64,000 nt of DNA from Antedon bifida (lineage: Eukaryota; Echinodermata; Crinoidea; Comatulida; Antedonidae). The position numbers and the translations under genes were made by a program. Below are positions 42,601 to 57,600 of the stretch, one piece after another. The notes under the pieces are model-generated. The model worked only from the letters and a program-made list of their open reading frames with translations. It did not search any database and was not told the DNA's origin. Where the stretch lies: NCBI GenBank assembly GCA_963402885.1, contig OY727095.1, forward strand, positions 32,183,001 to 32,247,000. The letters run 5' to 3'. Every line of letters starts with the position of its first letter. The first letter of the stretch is position 1.

Positions 42601-45600
42601 AGTATACTAGCATTGACTTTTGCATTTTCTTTCTGCATTAATTGTTCTTTCTGACCCTGTTGTTGGCCAAGGATACATTTATATACCCTTAATAACTTAT
42701 AACACATTACTTCTACCATCAGTATCTGTTCAGCAATAGCATTAAAAATCAAACAAATGCACATTTTTAAATTGGATGTTTCCCACAGGCATTATGCAAT
42801 CTTACTCACATCCTTTAGAATTTTAAGGGACTTTTAAAAAGGAACATCTCCTTGCAATCTCTTGTTTATTGGTAACGATTCACAGATGTGTCAGGCAATT
42901 TTTATCATTGCCAATAATTTCATATTGTTTGATTGATCAAACATACTAACCTAATATTAGATTATAAAATTATTAAATACAGTATATAATAACTAATACA
43001 TAGATAACTCTAGTAATTTCAAGCAATGGTTCATCCTCCACTTCCCCCTTCCTCTTGCGTATTGCTAAACCCCTGCAAACCTCCAATAAAACATAGAAAC
43101 CCCCATTGAAACAACATAAATGTGATTCTATCATGTAGTGTGTGTACAACTGACTACTTGGTATGACAATTGAAATGATTCAATCACTTTGGTTTTTTAA
43201 TGGTGTTTGCTATGTTTTTTTGGAGGTTTGCAGAGTGTAGCAATACCTCTTAGTCTTAGGCATCTACAGGTAATATCTAATTGAATACTACTAAAATTCA
43301 CAACATTTAAGATAAACTGTGTACAAAAATAAATGTACATGTACTGTAGTTTAGAACGTTGAATAAGAACAATTTTTACTTGTTTGTCTCACTCAGTTGT
43401 ATGATTGCAACAATAATACCATTTTCAAATGCTTCTTTCAACTTATATTTGGTGCATGACTTGAAATATTTACTGCTACATTAAATCTGTATTATTCACC
43501 TTTTGTTCTTACTAAAGCCAAACTGGTACATTTCCTTGTCTGGGTTATATTATCAATTACTTTGCCTTGTTAGCTAAATATTATACGCATGCAAGATCAT
43601 AGAAATCGTAATTAAATTCTTCCGAGACTGCATGGACTCTGTCAAAGGAAATGGCTGGTCTCGGTGGTCGTCACACTTCTCTCAGAGCCCCTTTTGTCAC
43701 GGGCCAATTTCTAACGGGTTAATCCGACTGTAAGGCTAACATTTTGTGCGGCTATTTCTGCTCAATGCCGGGAAATGAGTGAACATTACAAAACATTAAA
43801 GTTCGTCGTACCAGGCTATTCTTGGCACGTGTGGTTTACAACATTCATGATGTACAATAGTCAAATAATGTTTTAATTTAACATTTTTTTCTATTGATCT
43901 GACCTACAGTACTGTAGATTAAACTTGCTCACTGGGTTGTTCTACTGTAGAATGTATACAAGGGAAAATAGTAGCCTAATATATTCTGACTATCTCTCCT
44001 AAATTGGAGATCTTGTAAAGTGTATGTCTATAGCTCTGTGATGTGCCCATATACGGACATGGTGATGTCATATCACTACCATATTTGGGCGTATAATTAT
44101 TATACCATATTATTTAATTAATACTCGATGAACAAGCCTCTTTAATTCACGTTTACCATTAAAATTGTACACAAACATTTCCCAATCGAATATGCCAAAT
44201 GATCAATATACATGTTTAAATCTTAAAAGCAATAACCATTTCATTTGATTTATCTTTTTATCAGGTAAAATGGATGATGTACTGGATAGTGTTTGCATTA
44301 TTTTCCTGTGTTGAAACATTTAGTGACATTTTTGCTGCAATGTAAGTACAAATGTACATAAATCACTTGATTTTATGCAAAAGGATTTTTAGTTTTAATG
44401 CATTTTTAGTTTTAATGCATTTTTAGTTTTAATGCATTTTTAACAGATATCTGGTTTTATATTAAAAAACAGGAACATTTTCTATAATAATTTTATTTGA
44501 AAACTTTCAAAAGTTTATAGATTGTGAAATTTTCTGAAAGACAATTTCATCAGATTTATATCAATACTAATTTAAATCAAATGTTTTGCATTAAAATGCT
44601 CTAAATTGAAACGCAATGAACTAGGTCAGGAAGCACACAGGAACAAGTCTATGATGGTTTAACGTCGTCAGTGAGGATAGATCTATACAAGACCTATCCA
44701 GAATGCTATACCTTTCTATTGTTATCCTGTCATGGCTTGTCTGATTGTGTTTGGTGTATGTCTTGGCTTGTTTGTTTCTGTCTAATCTTGTCTCTTTGAC
44801 GATAATAATACATAATTGGGAAAGATGATTTTCCTGTTTATTAAGTTTGGATAAGTTTATTGTGTTTGATTATTAAATGCATAGTCATCCAAAACGTCCC
44901 TCTTTAATGGTATCAGAGATGTAAAATATGGGGTTAAAAACACATTCCCACCTAAAAGAAATCACAGAATATTTATTATGTAGTTACGCCTACAGGGATT
45001 TTTTTAAACTGGTCACATGAAGATTAAATGCCTTATTTTGTAAATTTTTATTTTATCTGCATCCAACTGCGAGTAACTTGCCGATTACAGGCTGGATAAA
45101 CTATTTAATAATTTATGCTTATAAACTAAGTCTCATTTGAGGCTTAGGGAGTGGAGTTGTGAGTGAGTTACAACCTTGGCACTAGGTTAGGATTGAACCC
45201 TGGATCTTTGGCTTGGAAGGCAAGCACGTTAACCACTACAGCTACTAAAATAGATTATACTGTAAGGTTAGTTTATCAAAATACAATAGCCCTTGATTGA
45301 AAGAAAATAAATTGTAGAAAATGCAATTTATCTCTCCCTTTTTAGATTTAGAATCATTTCTTTTTATGATTTTATTTACGATTGTTATATCAATATTTAT
45401 TTGTACTGTACCATTATTTATTTGTACTGTACCATTATTTATTTGTTCTGTACTTTTGTTTAACAAGTATCATTGGACGATGATAAAAGTTTCTATAATT
45501 AGAAATGATTTTGTTATATTTTCTATTTCACCGGTAAATTTGGTAAAAAGGTAATGTCATAGGACAATGATTCAATTATTGTTATTATTAGAAATGATCT

Positions 45601-48600
45601 CTGATTGATATTTTCATTTAACTGAGGAGGGGGCGAGAAAGAGAGAGAGACCACACATCATTTGGTCCATGACACTGACAACTTTTGTCTTTACAGTATG
45701 TTTTGTTTAAATAAAAGGAAAAAATATAAATCTAATAGTTCAACCAGGAATGTATCGTATTATTTGTATAATCCGGGAAAAATTGCTGGCACATTCATTT
45801 GTGGATATACTGTAAACACATATTGACAGAACAATCATATTGAATTCATATAGTGTTATGTAGTTTAAATTGTCTCATACAGTACATAATTATATTTTAA
45901 TTGTATAATGTTAACAATAAAAATTAATATTTGAAAGCAAACATGTCATCATTTATGAATAAACACATAAGAACAATCATATTGAATTCATATAGTTTAA
46001 ATTGTCTCATAATAATTATATTTTGATTATATAATATAACGTTAACATTAATATTTTTATATACCATAATAGTTATTATACAGTAAGCATGATAGTGGTT
46101 AAGGAAGCTGTATGTCATTATTTAAATAATTTAGTCAGAAGCCAAGGATTACATGAAATGATTAGTCACTGACTTTATTTCAAAGCCTCAATTATCCCAA
46201 CTATTACACAACAGATACACAACACATGAAAGGATTGAACTCTAGGGAAGTTCAATAATTCAGTTTGGGATTTGATACTTTAGGTCAATTGAAAATGTCT
46301 CTGAAAATTAATACGATTAATAATTATATTATTCATATAAGGAGACACCTTTACTAGAGAACCAACCATGTCCCCCCTTAATACAGTAAGGGTGTTGTGT
46401 CCTCTGAATAGGGTTGTCCGGAAGAAGTACTACTGTATACTACACTACAGTCAAGTGTACGGTTTATTATCTATTGACACAGAAACTGTACGGTAGATAC
46501 AATATGAACTGTCTCTGTGTCAGTAAAAAGGACGATAACTTATAGTTTTAACAATGCTATTGCTACAATAGTTTTTAAAAAAATAGTAGATAAAAATTTA
46601 TTTTGTGTAGGAAGATAATATCTGTACAGCTTTTAAAAAATGTCAATATTAACACATTTTGTCTTGTTTTCCCACAGTATTCCTTTTTATTATGAGGCAA
46701 AAATTCTATTTATTTTCTGGTTAATTTCGCCTTGGACAAAAGGAGCCACATACCTGTATAGAAAATTTATTCATCCTACACTAAGCAAGAAAGAGAAGGT
46801 ATAGTATTGAAAACAAATTTTTTTTTTTACTGTAGTACAGAGAATTTACTGTACAACTTTCAACTATGTTATCTATGAAAATGATTATATAAACACTAAA
46901 AAAAGAAATGATTTTATGTATGAACAATTAACTAGAATTATTATTAAATATAAAATATTTGGTATTGTTTGTGGTCGGTGTTTACATGCTGTGGTACTTG
47001 CACGTAAGAAAGCGTCATATCCTAAGTAGTTGTGTAGGTGTTCTAATAACCTACTACAGGATAATATTATAGTTTAATATTGTTATTAACATTATTCCAT
47101 CTAGGTCTGCATCTACAGTAAATAGTAGGTTGTTTATATTTCGGATAAACCAAATAAAAATACATATAAAAGGAAAAAATGTAGACTTTAGCACAATAAC
47201 AAACTATCTTGCCCAAAACAGGAAAATATGAAAACAAGTCGTGGAAAGCGTAATGTCGGAATGACAGAAAACGTTTCAAGAGAGGAGACAGATATTTCAT
47301 TTTAAATGCAAACTGGATTGAATGGACTTTGTAGACTTGACCACTCCAGTCCTACAGTACTGTACTGCCGGCTAGATGCAGTTATATTAGGCACATGTGG
47401 CCAAGGACTACCAATAGTAAATTAATCACTGTCCTATCAGATAGAGGGTAACCTGCAAAACCAAAAAGCAAAACTATCAAAATGAAAATTAACTTTTTAA
47501 ATTGATATTTCAGGATATCGATGACTATATAGCACATGCTAGCGATAAGGGATATGAAGCATTTCGGAAAGTTAGTCAAAATGGTCTTCAGATTGCCGCT
47601 AATGTTGTCATGAAGTCAGCTGTCAAGGTAAAACTAATGATAATTTGTGTTCATGTATCACAGCAATGACTTTTACATGTTTTTTATTATCAAATTTTAT
47701 TGCATTTTAACGTGGTTTACACACATAAGTACTCAGTATCCTTTTCACCCCTGCAAAATGTAACAAGTTGTAACCAGGTTTGCGTGAATACAAACAGGCA
47801 ACCATATGCGTGTGTGAAAACGTGTAATAAGTCGGGAGATCAAACCTGGTTAAAACTTGTTACAACAATTTATGCAGTGTGAAAAGGGTGTAATATGATG
47901 AAGCTGTGATATTTGGAATTGTATCCATACATAGCTTCATTTTCCACTCAACTGAACTTTTCCTGCATAGATTTTAGTGGTCAAGTTCCACCACTTTTTT
48001 TAGACAAATCCCTGAATACTAATAAAACCATAATGTTACATCTATGAGACTGTCAATGTCCCGGGCACCTATGGGCTAGCCTAGTGATAGTATTGCATAG
48101 TACAAATGTGAATATTAAATCAAGAATATTATCGTCATAAACCAGTGTATACATACTATAACCGCCTTTAGCATTTCTAGTGCTCAGTTCTCCCGCAGAG
48201 AGAATGAAGTACAGTGTGTTACATATCTCCTGCAGGGAATTCATTATATATTCTTCACTCATATCGGGTTGCTAACATTTAATATTAGTTTGATGGAATT
48301 AGATGAACACCTGTGGATGAAAGCGACTAGGAAAGTATAAACATTAACAAATAAATAACTGTACTGTATTATAATTATCAGGATGATTAACCCCCACTAT
48401 ATCATATCATCAGCTCAATTTAGTGCTGGTTATAGCTGTAATACAGTATCTACTAAAAAAACACTCCAAGATACTGTATCTCAGTAGCTGAGTCTTTGTG
48501 CTGGTAAAGCTATGGAGTCAATACTGCAAGTAAATTTTAGTACTGATTGAGAAGCTTAGTATAGTAGTTTCATGGACTATAGCAGTGAAATCTACAGGTG

Positions 48601-51600
48601 TACATCATAGTCAGATGGGGTCACCTTCCATAATACCAAGGAATGAAGTAACTACACTAGCCTTGTATTTTTTTAGAAGCATGGGCCTATAATAGCATAG
48701 CTATGAATAAACTTGCTAGTTCAATTATGATATTAATATCACTGTGATGCTCATTTCCCACGGCAGCAGACTGAGGCCCTGACTAAGCAGACTCATGGGA
48801 TGTAATAAATGTGATTAATCCCTCCGCAGCGTCGTTAACTCAAGACATTAGGCATCATCTAGGCCAGGCAAAGATACATCATTTGTGTCTACAGCAATAA
48901 GGGGACAGGGACGCTGCCAATATGCTTGTCAGAAATAAGCATTTTATACATCATCCTTCTATAGGCCAGATTAATTTTTTTTTTTTTAATTTGTTAAAGC
49001 TTTGATACTGCAGGCATATTAAGCACTGCCTAAACTAGTTTGTCAAAAAAAGTGTGATGTGCCCAAATATGGTAGTGATATGCCCAAATATGGCAGTGAT
49101 ATGACATTATCATGTCCATATATGGGCACATCACATTTTTTTGTCACATAAAGTTTGATAGTATAGACAAGGCTTTATATTAGGAAGTAATGTTTTAATT
49201 GAATTAAAGAGACTGTTTGTCATACAGTACAGTAGGAGTTTACAAAATCTGAATTATAAAAAAGTTGATAGAACATTGAATGCTTGTGTAGTCGGAAGTT
49301 GCGATCTGACAGTCACAACTCTTGGCATACTGAACCCTCGTGAGACTTTGCCTGGAGTCTCTTGGATTTCTGGTTCATCTCAAGGGCTCTCAGAATATAA
49401 TATGTTCTCCCTGAATTTTAATTTCCTTAGAATTTCTCTCTGTTTCAATTGTTCTATCAGAATAATCTTAAATAGGATGGCATTAAGTCCGAGATGGCCA
49501 TGGGCCACCCAATGAACTACCTAAATACTCCTCCTTTTTGAGAAGGTATGGTGAAAACATAACATAGCCATTAAAACCAGAAATTTTAAATCTAAAGAAT
49601 TAAATTAATAACACTATTACACAGTATATGATTCTTCAGCCGCTATACTAAAGGATTGAGTAATAATATTAGTGTATGTGTATTACAGTACACATTTTAT
49701 TCTTTTAAAAAAAAAACTGCCCATGGGTTTAAATTTATTTGGCAGATCTATCATGGGAGACTTGTCTTTCAACTTTCTGATAGTTTGAACACAGCTGTGA
49801 AAATGCCTACATTGAATTGAGTAATAAAATTGAATCCGTCGACATTGATGCAAATAAGATAATGTTTAGCCAACACATGTTGTTATTTTGATGGGCTTTT
49901 GATGCGACTTGATTTTCCAATTGATTGAGAGATCTCCTAGATTTTGTTGTTGATAGATTTAGGAGAAATGTATTATATTCCATGCTATTTAATGGATTTC
50001 TAGTTACGGTGAATTATTTGGCTATACTGTACGGCTGCTAATTATTATATTTTGATATATCCTACCCTTTTCTTGTGCTAAAGTTCATACCATCCTAATT
50101 ACTGTAGCCTGCTTACAGGCTTGACCTAATGAATTAGTTTGCAGCAAGTTAGTGGTCCTAAGCCTTGAGTATGAGTACTTAAGTTTTTAAATAAATATTT
50201 GTTTTCACTGTAGGAGTATAAAAAGATGTCCAAGTTTAGTCTAAAGTTACATGTTCACATTGGAAACTTTTGTAGTATATGTTCACATAGCCCTTTGTAC
50301 ATGTTCACATTAGAACCCTTTGTAGTATATGTTCACATAGCCCTTTGTACATGTTCACTTTAGAACCCTTTGTAGTATATGTTCACATAGCCCTTTGTAC
50401 ATGTTCACATTAGAACCCTTTGTAGTATATGTTCACATAGCCCTTTGTACATGTTCACATTAAAACCCTTTGTACTATACTGTATGTTCACATTTTGTAA
50501 GTTTTTCTTGACACTGTCATAAATCGCTGTAGCATAACCTTTTACTAAATGTTGTTTATTACCCCATAAGTAATCTAATTTTAACTAATGGGCCATAAAA
50601 AGGAAACATTTGTGTTTTGAGTTGTCTGTAGTCTCTAAATTCAATTACAAACACATCTGTGACAGAAAAAGATTCAAATTATGTTGAAATTTGTGAGTTG
50701 AGATTACAGTTTCAGGTCATTATACAGATTGTTTCATTAGGAATTAAAAATTGACTAGATTTTGAAATCATCAACTTCCTGATGGAAAAGAAAGTAAATC
50801 TGTTCATTTTAAACAAAGAAATAAGTTGTAACTAATGTATCGTGATTAATTATTCAATCATTCAATTAGTTAGTTCATTAGTTAGAAGGCAAGGATCTAT
50901 CAACAGAACCTATCTTTATTTAGATCCTCTCATGAGCACTTCTGATGACGAGGATGTCGTGAGGCCATAATGTTGTTCAGCCAAATTCTATTAAGCTCTG
51001 TCTACACTATCAAACTAGTTTGACAAAAAAAAGTGCGATGTGCCCAAATATGGTAGTGATATGACATCATCATGTCCATATATGGGCACATCACATTTTT
51101 TGGTCACATAACGTTTGTTACTGTAGTGTAGACATAGCTTTAGGCTGTGTAATTGTAACCTAGTATACTATAAAAGCTCAATGTTAAAACCAGTTAATAC
51201 TATAGTATTTATCAACTGACTTTGTTTCTTTCTTTGTTCTTCTTTCGAAAGAGTTTGACGTCCTTTGTATTTTTATCTGTTTGTCAAAATAGCTGCTTAT
51301 AAAGGTTGGTTCTCACTAGGACACAACTCAAGGACGTAAGTGCAAGGAGAGTAATTTGATCAGTCACGGCAAGATGGATCTGTGCTAATACTTCCTCGCG
51401 TTGCATCCTAGTAGGAACCAAACTTTAGTTATCTTAGAGTTAGGATGTTCTCATCAACACAAACTTTTCATTGTTACTAACAGTACACAATTATCATTAC
51501 TTTTAAATTTAAATGTTGAGTGGTGAGCTCAGCACATGCCTATAGATATATAGTAATATTACATAGCCTATGTAAATACGTGAACGTGATTGGTTGAAAC

Positions 51601-54600
51601 TGCATCACATGACTACCGCTGCGAGGATCGTAAATCGTATATATCCTCGAGAACGATGATATTGACCGATTAATTTTCGCGTAATTTTTGTGTCCCCTGT
51701 CATTAAACATATAAATTCTCGAGTTCGATGATATTGACTGTGTAATTTTCGTGTGGCAACACTCGCGTTTGCCGATAAATAAACAAAAGTCATCTACTGG
51801 ATCTTGAACCTGGGTGGAATTGTCACTCCATCGCAAGACAACGCTTCTACCGCTGCGCCACGGAGCTTTAGATTAATCATCTAAACTATTTAAACTATGC
51901 ATACATAGCGCCCTCATTTGTTATTAGTCCTCCCTAAATGTGATGAAACACCGTTTGTGATTGGTCAATACTCACGGTAGTCACTTAGTAACTAGTACGC
52001 ACTGAACATCCGGTGATTCGGCTCCTCGAAGAGAAGAAGACAAATTGTTTATTCGGCCTACCTGATTATAATATTATTATTAATAGGCTTATTGATGGAA
52101 ATTCTTCTGTTAATTTAAACGACCTAGGCCTAAGTGAATATTTTATTGCCAAGGAATCATTAATTAGTAATTATCTGTATATTATTCTTCGCAAGGTAAG
52201 GTGTCTAGGCAGGCTTGTTCACATACAATACAAATACTATAGGAGGCCTAGGCCTAGCCTAGCTTCACCCAACCCAGCAGACTTGTTCTTGGCTATATAA
52301 TATAACAGATATCGCCTTTTATATCGGTTAAATATAAGATTTGACATCCCCTCGGGAATGATATTATGTTCTCGGGGAATATATATTTCCTCGAACATAA
52401 TATCATTCCCTCGGGGATGTCAAATCTTATATTTAACCTCTAAGCAGTCAATATCTGTATAATAGTATGGTGAATACACTGTACATACAGTATTGGTCAT
52501 TACATGACTGTATGGTGAGCACATTCCTTTATATGGTGAGCACATGACTGTATATGGTGAGCACATGACTGTATATGGTGAGCACATGACTGTATATGGT
52601 GAGCACATTCCTTTATATGGTGAGCACATGACTGTATATGGTGAGCACATGACTGTATGTGGTGAACACATGAGTATGTGACTGCCTTCCAGTTTGAGTA
52701 TAAACTACCCTTAAATATGATGTAACTGAATGTGAAAATATGTACACTGGTGTCTTTGATAAATAAGACGGAAAAGGCAAGCGGATAATTTTGGAAAGTG
52801 AAAATGAGTTTGTATCCTAAAATATGATTATATCTCGCATAAAGCTAAAGAAACGAATATAGAAAATCAGTACAATATGTAGAATTTCAGTGATGATTAA
52901 CAAGGTAAATTGGTTAAAAGAGATTGGTTTACAGCAGTGCTATTGTTTTAAAATGAGGTTGCCCTGCTGTGGTGTAATATGATGATGAAACACTTGCAAT
53001 TAATTACAAATTAGTTCACGATCATCGTGCTGTACATGATTGGCTTAAAGTCATCTTCTCTAGGCCTAACTTTATTTTGCATTTTTTATAATTTTAAAGT
53101 ATGTTTAGTGCTTTTTTTTGGCACAGTTAGTAGAAATGTCATAAGGTTAGTCTCATAACACATTATCTATGATAGAACTATGTATAATATTAAATTAGTA
53201 ATGTTCGCTGCACATACAGATAAATTCATTTTTTGATTCAAATCTAGTTGTAGCCAAGTTGGCCGAGAACTTTATTTTAAAAAAAACATTTTTCACTAAA
53301 GCTCTGTTTACACTCTAAAACTAGTTTGACAAAAGAATTGTGATGTGCCCAAATATGGTAGTGATATACCCTGTGAATTTCCTTTGAAGAATTAATAAAG
53401 TTTATCTGTATATGTACCCAAATATGGTAGTGATATGGCATCATTGTGTCCATATATGGGCACATAAAGTTTGATAGTGTAGACAACTTTACTCACAGAT
53501 TATGTGAATTCTACAAAAACTTTCTTATGATGATATCTGTCATTTCAAATCATGTAATGTTTGTCCCTACAGTCTGAGAAACATTGATCGTATGTTTATA
53601 TTTGGTTGTAATCACTTGTATTAATTGAAAATGAGGAATGACACAGGTGCTGTTTTGGTTTTTGACCCTTTATGCTGACCGTTGTCAGGTGGACTTCCTT
53701 AAACCACATTTATCAGCTGATATATTGCTCAAAGTCTAGTGAAACCATCCTTTTCCTTTTCATACGTACAGTATCTAACGGCAACAAGTACACCTATTCA
53801 GGATGAATAAACTATATTTATTGAGCTTATAAACTCATTTGAAGCTGAGGAAGTGGAATAGAAAAAATAGAAAGTTATAACCCTGATAAGATCGAACCAT
53901 ATGTACCTCAGAATTGGAAGGCAAAGTTTGTTAACCACCAAGTTCCACTACTATAATACAGCTTGTATTTGAAGTATTGCGACCATTTTCTTACAATACA
54001 CCGACTTTACAAAACCCTTATACTGTACCATTTATTGTTTGTGTAGAATTACTGTTGAAGTGTTAATTTTGTTTACGTCACAATAGTACTGATCTCCTTT
54101 TGTGTGTTGCTTACAGCCTTAAATTAATATATATTCAGCCAGAACAAACATAATGCCTTTGTAGAAGAAAAAGAAACCATGAAGCATTTACTGACAAATT
54201 TGTGCCAGGGAATTGTTTGGGAAAGGGAATTGAAAAATGCCAGATCTGAAATAGTTTGCCAAGAAGAAATTTCATGATGGAATGGAAAATCATGACAATG
54301 TTTACATAATAAAATAGTACTGTACTAGTATAGAAACATTAGGGAGGTATTGATAATAATGGTTTAATAATGTTTTTGTTGATCCAGGTAGGAAAATGTG
54401 TACTGTATCTAGGTGTCTGATTGGCCAGTGTTAGTCATGTGAATGTTGCGAGTTCATTGCCCGTTATCATCATCTTTAAATTGGCTTTTATTTACAGAAC
54501 AAGTAATGGTGAAACACAGTAAAGTTCATCAACACTAAAGACATAAAGTAGATGTGAAAGAATTTGGTTTATTTCATTTACAACACTAATTGGTTACCAG

Positions 54601-57600
54601 ATCTTATCAGCGTTCATACCGCAATCGCCTGAACTTCTTAGATGTATTCAAAATACTTAAAGACTGCGTAGTTATAATGAAGAAATAATCTGTACATTTA
54701 GTGAATAAAAACACATTTTTGGACCAGTACTATTACACAAATGCCTAATATTTGAACATTATAGAGCTATGAAGTTTCATATTTATAATTGTACAACTAT
54801 TTATATTTTTGTAATATCTTCTCAAAACAGTATTAGAAATGTGTGTGTGGTGTTATTTATGAGAATTCATACAGTATTATGTAATGCCAAAGTACTATGA
54901 TATGCTGACGCAAAATTAAAATAAATATTTATTATTGAAATCAAGATTTGTTTTTATATTGTATGAATGAGTTTGTAGAGAGCATAATTAGTAAAAAAAA
55001 TTGTAAATTTACCTTTTTTAAAGAAATTTAATAAACTATTATAGACATAAATAGAAGAACTTGAACTCCTTATCAGCAATAAAGATGAACCAAACTTTAA
55101 TCTATGTGAATCTATAAATTCACATTGAAATAAATTTTGCAATATATTACAATACATTGATTACTACTGGAAAATCAAAATAGAAAATTTGAAAATATCT
55201 CAAATATTAATGTCAGCTTGATTAGGTTGAGACCACATACTATGAAAAAGCATTCCAAAACAGTGGCTACTAGATAATAAAAATGAATTCATGCTGATTT
55301 GACAAAAAATGTTTGCAATACCTGTGGAAGGAAATTGATTGAAACAGGGTCAAACGATTAGTTTACATTGTTGACGGTAGTTTGGTGTCGAGTGGTTGAT
55401 CAAAGGGATGTTGGTGTGTAACGGTATTTGTTGATTAACGAAATAAAATGTTTGCTTGTTAATTTAGATGATAAACATTTGAAATTCAAAGAATTGAATT
55501 AGTAGATGCCGTTTAGTATTTTATTGTTTCTCCTTCTGAACCCTTAAAGCTCTGTCTAAACTATCAAACTATGTGACAAAAAAAATGTGCCCGTATATGG
55601 ACATGATGATATCATATCACTACCATATTTGGGCACATCACACTTTGTTTGTCAAACTAGTTTGATAATGTAGACAGAGCTTAAGATAGTCTGACGGGCT
55701 GATAATTCAGGTAGAGCAATCATAAAATGTTGTGGCATTGTTCATGAAATTTTGAGTCACATGGTGAAGGCAGCACATTAACCAGGGTTAGGTGTCTTAA
55801 TTCAGACAGCATGGAACTGATAGGAACAATATGATTTGAACTAGTCATCTAGTGGCCTCAAACAATAGACTCTATTGTCTGCACCGTAGCATATTCACCT
55901 GGGTGTGGTCTGGAGTACCCCTGCGGCTCTATCTTTATTTCATTGTTACTAATTTAAACTGACCTGAAATTAATTTTAACTTGGCTGGGTTAAATGCGAA
56001 AATGAACTTGCATACTATGCTACCACCAGAGCGTCATTAACTGAGGAATTGTCCTATAATTGTTGCGTCTCTAGATAGTTACATTTGGCCTGACCTGGAG
56101 AAGGAATATTACCTGGTTGGTTCAGCTAATAATTTGCAGACAAAAATTAAACACAAATAATTGCACTGGTTAAATCTATCCTGAGTCTGATAATTATGAA
56201 TCCAATACTTTATAAAAAAAAAAAATATCATAATTTTGTTATTTAACCATTGATACGATGCAAACAAAAGTGAATTTAGGAACTATCATCATTGCATTAA
56301 AGTCATTTGAAAGTCTTGCCCTGCTTTGAACATGAAAAACTTAACAATTTTCATTTTACAGAGCGTAATTAGACTGATTAATTTTGCGATAGATTGTCCT
56401 AATCCTTGCTTTTTATTAACATGAAATGAGATGTAATTATTTGATATTACACTATTTTTACCTAAATCAAATTGAACCATTTTCATATAATTGTTATGTT
56501 CTACTTAATTTTCATAATCAAAATAATGTACCAACTTTAAAAAGTACATGTTTTCAATTAAAGATATTAAAGTTTATTGGCATACAGCGAAAATGTTGCA
56601 TTATATCATATCAATCGAAAAGGTTTTCCTGAACTTTGCAAGAAAAAAAGTCATACTTGCATTTTGCTTGTGAATGGTGAATATGTAGTGTTGACAGGGG
56701 AATCCCTGTCCAGGTTTAAGTTTCCTTTTAGGCAATAACATTCAGTTAAAAGTTGGTAATTGAGTTAAGAAGAACAGGTATATGCACACCTGTTTTGTAC
56801 CATCTTCTAACGGTTAACTGTAACCGACAGCTTTTGATCTGCAGGCGAGAGTGCTCTGTAACTTATACTGTATAAGGCTAGATAGGAAACCATTAACTAA
56901 TAAACCTTATGATATATTGCTACATCTTTGTAAACGTAATGATATATAGATTACCATTCTATGAATTGCATAGTTTAACGTCGCTGGATATTAATAATTC
57001 ATTAACCTACCAATACATGTTTGGTAATAATGTAGTAACATTTATTTCAAAATTAATTAACAATACAATTATAAAACAATATTTAATAGTCCTCATCTTC
57101 ACCATTTATGAATTCATTCATTTCCGGTACATCAGAGTTTCTGTGTGCTTGCAAATTTATATAAATTTGATCTCAGGTGCACATGCATGCAATTGAGGGA
57201 CCAGTGCTGTTCCATTCCACTGTACCATGCCGAGAGTGTTAAAGAGTCGCTATCCAATCGAGTTTGAACAATACCATGAAAGCCCCAGTGGTCTAATCGT
57301 TAGGACAGTCCGGGTTTGAATCAGTTGGGGAAACTTGTTCTCATTCTCAAAGATTTCCTCATTTTTATCGTTTCAAATTAATTTAAGAATAATTTCAGAT
57401 ATCTTTTACATAACATATTAATTCAAAACAAACAAAAATAGTATAGATAATAATAAATATTAAAATTATTAATGTCTTATCATTGATGTCAATGAATATT
57501 AGGTCGGTATTTCTTGATCTATTCCCAGTGGGAGGGGACTGAATAAGTCATAGACATTCAAATCATTTATTTTACATCATTACTGTATCTCCGTATTTGG

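Noticed and set aside
52420..52671. Minus-strand frame with repeated MCSPYTV units
   Set aside because: Direct translation of the 21-bp minisatellite; no gene features around it.
57282..57332. Functional tRNA
   Set aside because: Acceptor, D- and T-arm-like parts are present but there is no anticodon arm.
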